Assembly (NCBI RefSeq): GCF_039392895.1
Contig: NZ_CP135027.1
Coordinates: forward strand, 310,001-374,000
Reading direction: 5' to 3'
DNA from: Buchnera aphidicola (Mindarus keteleerifoliae)
GTDB taxonomy: Bacteria > Pseudomonadota > Gammaproteobacteria > Enterobacterales > Enterobacteriaceae
DNA: 64,000 nt
This document shows positions 57,433 to 64,000 of the stretch, piece by piece (position 1 is the first letter of the stretch; each line of letters opens with the position of its first letter). Made by a program: the position numbers and the translations under genes. A model generated the notes under the pieces. That model made no database searches, was not told where the DNA came from, and saw only the letters and a list, made by a program, of their open reading frames with translations.

Positions 57433-59079
57433 ATGAAAAAAAATATTTCTAAAAAAAAATCCTATTTAAACTTTATTCAAAAAATAGTATCGAAAGATTT
57501 AAAAAGTAAAAAATTTACTCGAATACAAACTAGATTCCCTCCTGAACCTAATGGTTTTTTACATATTGGACATGCTAAATCTATTTACTTAAACTTTAGC
57601 ATTGCTGCCGAATATAACGGAATTTGCAATTTAAGATTTGATGATACTAATCCTAAAAAAGAAAGTATCGAGTATATAAATACTATCAAATCCAATGTAA
57701 AATGGCTAGGTTTTAAATGGGAAAAAATATTCTTTACTTCTCAAAATTTCGAAAAAATTTATGAATGTGCAATTATTTTAATTAAAAAAAACCTGGCTTA
57801 TGTAGATAGATTAAACAAAGAAGAAATAAAAAAATATAGAGGAACATTAACTACCCCAGGTAAAAATAGTCCTTTTAGAAATCAAACAATTGAAGAAAAT
57901 ATAGCACTTTTTAAAAAAATGAAATCTGGTTATTTCTCAGAAGGAGAAGCTTGTTTAAGAGCAAAAATTAATATGCAATCTCCTCTAATCATTATGAGAG
58001 ATCCAGTTCTATATAGAATAATGTTTATAAAACATCATCAAACCAAAAAAAAATGGTGCATATATCCTCTATATGACTTCTCACATTGTATTTCTGATTC
58101 GTTAGAAGGAGTAACTCATTCTCTATGTACTCTTGAATTTCAAGAAAATAAAATGTTATATGAATGGATTTTAAAAAATATAAATCTTAAAAATACACCA
58201 ATTCAATATGAATATTCTAGATTAAATTTAGAATATTCTATTTTATCTAAAAGAAAGTTATCTATATTAGTTCAAAAAAAAATTGTTTCAGGATGGGACG
58301 ATCCTAGAATGCCAACTATTTCAGGTTTAAAAAACAGAGGATATACTCCTAATTCTATTAAAGAATTTTGTAAAAAAATAGGTTTTACCAAAAAAGAACA
58401 TTATATAGAATTAGATTTATTAGAAAATTGCATCAGAAATGACTTAGAAAAAAATACACCTAGAACTATGGCAATTATCGATCCTATAAAATTAATTATA
58501 ACCAACATATCTAAAAATTATGAAGAAAAAATTCTTGTTCCATACCATCCTAAAAATAGCTCTATGGGAATGAATAAAATTACTTTAAGTAAAGAGATAT
58601 ACATCGATAAATCAGATTTTTCCGAAACTTATATTCCTGGATATAAGCGATTAATACTTGGAAAAACAGTAAAATTAAGATACAGTTTAATAATAAAAGC
58701 AATAGCAATTAAAAAAGATAAAAATGAAAAAATTGATAGTATTTTTTGTACATATGAAAAAAAACCTAATATGAAAAAAAATAATGGTATCATTCACTGG
58801 ATTTCAAAAAAAGATGCATTTCCAGCAAAATTTTTTTTATATAATCCTATATTTACCGTTAAATTTCCCGACCTTAAAAAAGATTTTTTAAATTACATTA
58901 ACAAAAAATCATTAATTGTTAAAAATGGGTTTGTTAATAACAATATTACAAAAAATGAAAAATTTAATACCTATCAATTTGAAAGAGAAGGTTACTTTTA
59001 TAACACTAACAAAACAACAAATAATAAGTTATTAATGTTTAATAGAATTGTTTCATTAAAAAACAAATGGAAACTTTAG
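57433..59079 (+). CDS. glnS: Glutaminyl-tRNA synthetase
   Basis: Class I synthetase charging tRNA-Gln, whose gene is duplicated just upstream. It has 548 residues (E. coli 554). The HIGH motif is in PNGFLHIGHAKS, the active-site loop includes FDDTNPKKE, and the KMSKS equivalent is LSKRKLS, as in E. coli VMSKRKL. The two C-terminal beta-barrels for anticodon binding are diverged but present. The ATG at 57433 gives an N-terminus with extra Lys/Asn. The gene is divergent from the tRNA array. Confidence 0.96.
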   Translation: MKKNISKKKSYLNFIQKIVSKDLKSKKFTRIQTRFPPEPNGFLHIGHAKSIYLNFSIAAEYNGICNLRFDDTNPKKESIEYINTIKSNVKWLGFKWEKIFFTSQNFEKIYECAIILIKKNLAYVDRLNKEEIKKYRGTLTTPGKNSPFRNQTIEENIALFKKMKSGYFSEGEACLRAKINMQSPLIIMRDPVLYRIMFIKHHQTKKKWCIYPLYDFSHCISDSLEGVTHSLCTLEFQENKMLYEWILKNINLKNTPIQYEYSRLNLEYSILSKRKLSILVQKKIVSGWDDPRMPTISGLKNRGYTPNSIKEFCKKIGFTKKEHYIELDLLENCIRNDLEKNTPRTMAIIDPIKLIITNISKNYEEKILVPYHPKNSSMGMNKITLSKEIYIDKSDFSETYIPGYKRLILGKTVKLRYSLIIKAIAIKKDKNEKIDSIFCTYEKKPNMKKNNGIIHWISKKDAFPAKFFLYNPIFTVKFPDLKKDFLNYINKKSLIVKNGFVNNNITKNEKFNTYQFEREGYFYNTNKTTNNKLLMFNRIVSLKNKWKL

Positions 59080-59228
59080 TTTAAAAAAATGATTGATTTA
59101 TACATTTTTTATATTATTTTCAATCATTTAAATAAAAGTTAATAATTGCTATTAAATATTTTCTAAGATATTATATTATTCCTATCTATGTTATTCCATT
59201 CATGCGATATATTTTATACTCCTGGTAA

Positions 59229-60875
<1,647 letters not shown>

Positions 60876-60900
60876 TTTTAAATTTTATTAAAGGAAAAAA

Positions 60901-62166
60901 ATGTACAAAATAAAAAAAACTATCTGTAGAGAAATAATAGATTCTAGAGGATTTCCAACAATTGAATCAGAAATACATTTAGAAGGAGGAGCAATTGGAA
61001 TAGCTTCCGTTCCTTCTGGTGCTTCAACTGGTTCTAAGGAAGCTATGGAATTAAGAGATAATGATCAGAAATACTTTTTAGGTAAGGGGGTAAAAAAAGC
61101 AGTATTAATTGGTAACTCTTTAATTTCTAAAAAAATTTATGATAAAGATGCTAGAAACCAAGAAGAAATGGATGATTTATTAATTCAATTAGATGGAACA
61201 GAAAATAAATCTAAATTAGGTGCAAATACAATTCTATCTATTTCTCTAGCAATAGCTAAAGCTACAGCCATTGAAAGAAAAATTCCATTTTATCAATATA
61301 TATCTGAGATTAATAACACTCCCAAAGAATATTTAATGCCTATGCCTATGATAAACATTATTAATGGAGGAAAACATGCCAATAATAATATTGATATTCA
61401 AGAATTTATGATACAACCTAAAAAAACTAAAAATATTAAGCATGCTATTCAAATAGGAGCAGAAATTTTTCATAATTTAGGAAAAATATTAAAATCACAT
61501 TCGCTCAGTACATCCGTAGGAGATGAAGGAGGATATGCTCCAAATTTAAAATCTAATGAAGATGCTTTAAATATAATTCAAAAGGCAATAAGAAAATCCG
61601 GATATAAAGTTGGAACAGATGTAACAATAGCAATTGATTGTGCTGCTTCTGAATTATATAACCAAGATACAAAAAAGTATTATTTAAAAAAAGAAAAAAA
61701 AGAGTTTAATTCTTTTGAATTTACAAACTATTTAAAAAATTTAACTGATCTTTATTGCATTTCTTCTATTGAAGATGGACAAGATGAAAATGATTGGGAA
61801 GGATTTAAATATCAAACTAAAAAATTAGGGAACTCAATTCAACTTGTGGGTGATGATATATTCGTTACTAATCAAAAAATACTAAAAAAAGGAATTGAGA
61901 ATAAAGTAGCTAATGCTATTTTAATTAAATTGAATCAAATTGGAACATTATCTGAAACGATAAAAACAATACAATTAGCTAAAAGCTCTAACTATAAAGC
62001 GATTATTTCACATCGTTCTGGAGAAACAGAAGATACGACTATTGCTGATTTATCTGTAGGAACCTCTTCAGGACAAATTAAAACGGGTTCAATATGTCGT
62101 TCTGAAAGAACTTGTAAGTACAATCGTCTTATTAGAATTGAAGAAGAAATAAAAAGTTTTTTTTAA
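60901..62166 (+). CDS. eno: Enolase, C-terminally truncated
   Basis: Glycolytic 2-phosphoglycerate dehydratase, also a degradosome component in E. coli. It has 421 residues (E. coli 432). Conserved motifs are [37 protein letters not shown]-like, [44 protein letters not shown] with the catalytic lysine, [15 protein letters not shown]. The last 11 or so residues, including the usual YNG segment, are missing: the protein ends [11 protein letters not shown]. No frame beyond the stop restores that tail. An AAAGGAAA ribosome binding site precedes the ATG. Confidence 0.97.
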   Translation: MYKIKKTICREIIDSRGFPTIESEIHLEGGAIGIASVPSGASTGSKEAMELRDNDQKYFLGKGVKKAVLIGNSLISKKIYDKDARNQEEMDDLLIQLDGTENKSKLGANTILSISLAIAKATAIERKIPFYQYISEINNTPKEYLMPMPMINIINGGKHANNNIDIQEFMIQPKKTKNIKHAIQIGAEIFHNLGKILKSHSLSTSVGDEGGYAPNLKSNEDALNIIQKAIRKSGYKVGTDVTIAIDCAASELYNQDTKKYYLKKEKKEFNSFEFTNYLKNLTDLYCISSIEDGQDENDWEGFKYQTKKLGNSIQLVGDDIFVTNQKILKKGIENKVANAILIKLNQIGTLSETIKTIQLAKSSNYKAIISHRSGETEDTTIADLSVGTSSGQIKTGSICRSERTCKYNRLIRIEEEIKSFF

Positions 62167-62199
62167 AAAACATTTTTTATTTAAAATAGACATGCCGTT

Positions 62200-62232
62200 C
62201 TGCTATTTATTTAATATAAATAGCAGTTTTTT
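62200..62232 (+). terminator. Rho-independent terminator after eno
   Basis: A perfect 11-bp stem (62200-62210 with 62216-62226) with a five-base loop is followed immediately by T6. It lies 33 bases after the eno stop and should end the pyrG-eno transcript. Confidence 0.88.
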
Positions 62233-62301
62233 ATAAAAATAAATTAATTTATTTTTATATTTTTTTTAACTTATTATTTATTTAGGATAAAAATTAGACT
62301 A

Positions 62302-62970
62302 ATGAAATATCCAATTAATGAAATATACGAAACTATACAAGGAGAAGGATTCTATGCCGGACAACCTTCTATTTTTATCCGAATACAAGGTTGTCCTATT
62401 CATTGTAGTTGGTGCGATACTAAATATACATGGAATTTATTAAAACAAAATGAAACTGATACTGAAAATGTAATTAACAAAAAAAAATCAACGAAAAATT
62501 GGGCTTTTTTTAATGTCTTTGACATCATTAATATCATTCAAAAACGTCGATGGAAATCAAACCATATAGTTATAACAGGCGGCGAACCTTGTATTTTTAA
62601 TCTTACTTTTCTTACTAAAAAACTAGAAAAAATGGGATATTCCTGTCAGATTGAAACTAGTGGAACGTATACTATTTATTGTTCTAAAAAAACCTGGGTA
62701 ACAGTATCTCCTAAAATAAATTTTTCTAATAAAATAATCAAAAACTCTATTCTTAGAGCCAATGAAATTAAATATCCTGTGTTAAAAAATACTGACATAT
62801 CCGAATTAGAAATTCTTTTAAAAAATTCAAAAAATGATCTTAAATCTAAATTAATTTTTTTACAACCTGTTGATCAAAATAAAAAAGCTACTGAACTTTG
62901 TATTAAATTATGCTTAATAAAAAACTGGAGATTATCAATACAAATACAAAAATATTTGATGATTCCTTAA
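62302..62970 (+). CDS. queE: 7-carboxy-7-deazaguanine synthase QueE
   Basis: Radical-SAM enzyme in the synthesis of queuosine, a wobble-position tRNA nucleoside. It has 222 residues (E. coli 223). It reads YPINEIYETIQGEGFYAGQPS, then the iron-sulfur motif CPIHCSWCDT (Cys-x3-Cys-x2-Cys), ITGGEPCIF, CQIETSGT and WVTVSPKINF. The start ATG at 62302 matches E. coli. It follows eno, as in E. coli, and faces queD. Confidence 0.95.
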   Translation: MKYPINEIYETIQGEGFYAGQPSIFIRIQGCPIHCSWCDTKYTWNLLKQNETDTENVINKKKSTKNWAFFNVFDIINIIQKRRWKSNHIVITGGEPCIFNLTFLTKKLEKMGYSCQIETSGTYTIYCSKKTWVTVSPKINFSNKIIKNSILRANEIKYPVLKNTDISELEILLKNSKNDLKSKLIFLQPVDQNKKATELCIKLCLIKNWRLSIQIQKYLMIP

Positions 62971-62976
62971 TGTTTT

Positions 62977-63336
62977 TTATTCTTTATAAATACATCCAGA
63001 TTCAAAAGTTTCATTAATTTTAACTAAATATAATGCATTTAACCGAGGTTTTAATTTTTTCCAAATCCATCTAGATAATATTTCTACAGTAGGATTTTCT
63101 AAGCCCTTTATTACATTGAGATAAGAATGATTTAACTGCAATCTAATAGGTTTAAATGCATTATCTATTTCATCATAATCAATTACCATACCTGTCTCTT
63201 CATTAATTTTACCTTTTACATATATACGAACTAAAAAAGAATGACCATGCAAAAAATAGCATTTATGTTCTTTTTTAACATAAGGTAACTTATGTGCAGC
63301 TTCAAATCGAAAGTTTCTAAATAAAGTAGTACTCAT
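62977..63336 (-). CDS. queD: 6-carboxy-5,6,7,8-tetrahydropterin synthase QueD
   Basis: Pterin synthase of the queuosine pathway, acting just before QueE. It has 119 residues (E. coli 121). The protein reads FRFEAAHKLPYV, HKCYFLHGHSF with the catalytic cysteine and zinc-binding histidines, GMVIDYDEI, LNHSYLN, NPTVEILSRWIW, and the end ETFESGCIYKE. Its convergent end lies six bases from queE. The pair shows queuosine synthesis is maintained despite reduction, though queC and queF are not in this window. Confidence 0.95.
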   Translation of the reverse strand: MSTTLFRNFRFEAAHKLPYVKKEHKCYFLHGHSFLVRIYVKGKINEETGMVIDYDEIDNAFKPIRLQLNHSYLNVIKGLENPTVEILSRWIWKKLKPRLNALYLVKINETFESGCIYKE

Positions 63337-63599
63337 TATTAGTTTTCTCTAAAAAATTATGATAATTTTTAATTGATTTATTTTTAAATTTCATTCATAT
63401 GTTATGCTTATTTCTACATATATTTGATGAATATATTATATAAAAAATAAACTTTAAAATATTTTTTATTTGTACAAAATTGTTTTCTAAAAAATTTACG
63501 ACGTATTTTTGTAAAAAATCTAATTAAATAAATGTTAAATATTTAGCCATTTTATTCAAAATAAACACTTAATTTATCAATACGATTTATGATATTTTT

Positions 63600-63760
63600 A
63601 TTTCTTCAATTCAATTTAAAATTTTTTTATCATTAATTACATTTATTTACTTATATAAAAATAATTAATCAATCCATTTTTTCTAAACTAAATAGGAGTT
63701 TAAAACCAAAAAAAATTAATAATATTAAAAATAACTTAACTATTAAAAAAACCTTCTCAT
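63600..63760 (-). pseudogene. ftsB: Relic of cell-division gene ftsB
   Basis: Just after cysC on the minus strand, where Buchnera and E. coli carry ftsB nearby, an ATG (63758-63760) leads into a decayed frame. In the frame reached at the T7 run it reads VFLIVKLFLILLIFF, then KLLFSLEKNGLINY. This resembles the single transmembrane helix and the YSLWFGKNGI segment of FtsB with a two-residue deletion. Several stops follow, and the coiled coil is lost. FtsB links FtsQ and FtsL in the divisome. The remaining 63337-63599 shows nothing recognisable. Confidence 0.5.
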
Positions 63761-63774
63761 ATATAAAAAGTTAT

Positions 63775-64000
63775 TTAATTAACATTTTTAAGAAAAATTT
63801 TATTTTTAATAAAAAAAAATATTTTTTTTAATATGATTTCTAGAGACTCTTCTCCATTTATGTGTAAATCTGGAGATTTTGGAGGTTCGTAACTGGAATC
63901 AAATCCTGTAAAATTATCAATTTTTTTATAAACGTTTTGTTTATACAATCCTTTTGGATCTCTTAATTTACATATTTCAAAAGGTGTATCGACAAAAATC
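63775..64000 (-). CDS. cysC: Adenylylsulfate kinase (C-terminal part, cut by window edge)
   Basis: Phosphorylates adenylylsulfate to PAPS in sulfate assimilation. The last 75 residues are present: IFVDTPFEICKLRDPKGLYK, then NFTGFDSSYEPPKSPDLHING, matching E. coli CysC. The protein ends with a Lys/Phe-rich extension and stops at 63775-63777. The start lies beyond the window. Presence of cysC implies retained sulfate reduction, but neighbouring cys genes are not visible. Confidence 0.93.
   Translation of the reverse strand, partial: IFVDTPFEICKLRDPKGLYKQNVYKKIDNFTGFDSSYEPPKSPDLHINGEESLEIILKKIFFFIKNKIFLKNVN

Overview
The window is chromosomal DNA of an aphid primary endosymbiont of the Buchnera aphidicola type. 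The evidence is extreme A+T richness, proteins whose closest remembered relatives are E. coli housekeeping enzymes at near-identical lengths, E. coli-like local gene order (nusA-infB-rbfA-truB-rpsO-pnp-deaD; rpsP-rimM-trmD-rplS; metT-leuW-gln; csrA-serV-argV-gshA) with many genes missing between the survivors, and no insertion sequence, prophage or CRISPR. I recognise these families from memory of E. coli and Buchnera proteins; no search was run, so the strain cannot be named.

Layout. 1-980: decaying flagellar genes (a flgG-like tail and a frameshifted flgH). 1590-8340: rne and, divergently, rluC-rpmF-fabD-fabG-acpP. 8400-12900: tmk, holB, a TatD-family hydrolase, ptsG, hinT. 13100-20100 (minus): asnS, trhO, valS, pepA. 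20330-21800: argF and ridA. 21900-36270 (minus): a long transcription/translation block, greA, rlmE, ftsH, secG, tRNA-Leu, a rimP relic, nusA, infB, rbfA, truB, rpsO, pnp, deaD. 36600-40100: ibaG, a dead murA, rplU, rpmA, obgE. 40200-46000: rpsI/rplM, pheA, ffh, rpsP-rimM-trmD-rplS. 46100-49300: tldD, aroQ, rluD. 49500-55400: alaS, csrA, tRNA-Ser, tRNA-Arg, gshA, rsmE. 55400-57250 (minus): fau (ygfA), rpiA and four tRNAs with a perfectly duplicated tRNA-Gln. 57430-64000: glnS, pyrG, eno, queE, queD, an ftsB relic and the end of cysC.

How it fits together. Most genes serve translation, RNA processing and decay, with a few metabolic genes: glucose uptake (ptsG), sulfate activation (cysC), and steps for arginine (argF), phenylalanine (pheA), aromatics (aroQ) and glutathione (gshA), typical of an amino-acid-provisioning symbiont. 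Cell-envelope and motility functions are eroding: murA and ftsB are broken in place, and flgH is frameshifted with no flgI recognised after it.

The most striking pattern is in five genes (flgH, fabD, fabG, rsmE, fau). Each is conserved over its full length but interrupted only at homopolymer A tracts of 10-12, six sites in all. Five of the six are repaired by one extra A and one by losing an A. This is either very recent decay or dependence on RNA-polymerase slippage at poly(A), a phenomenon reported for insect endosymbionts. I saw no unknown defence or mobile system; the interest lies in poly(A) frameshifting, relics caught in the act of decay, a retained PNPase-binding-like tail on RNase E, an unusually G+C-rich conserved leader at deaD, and a fresh tRNA duplication.
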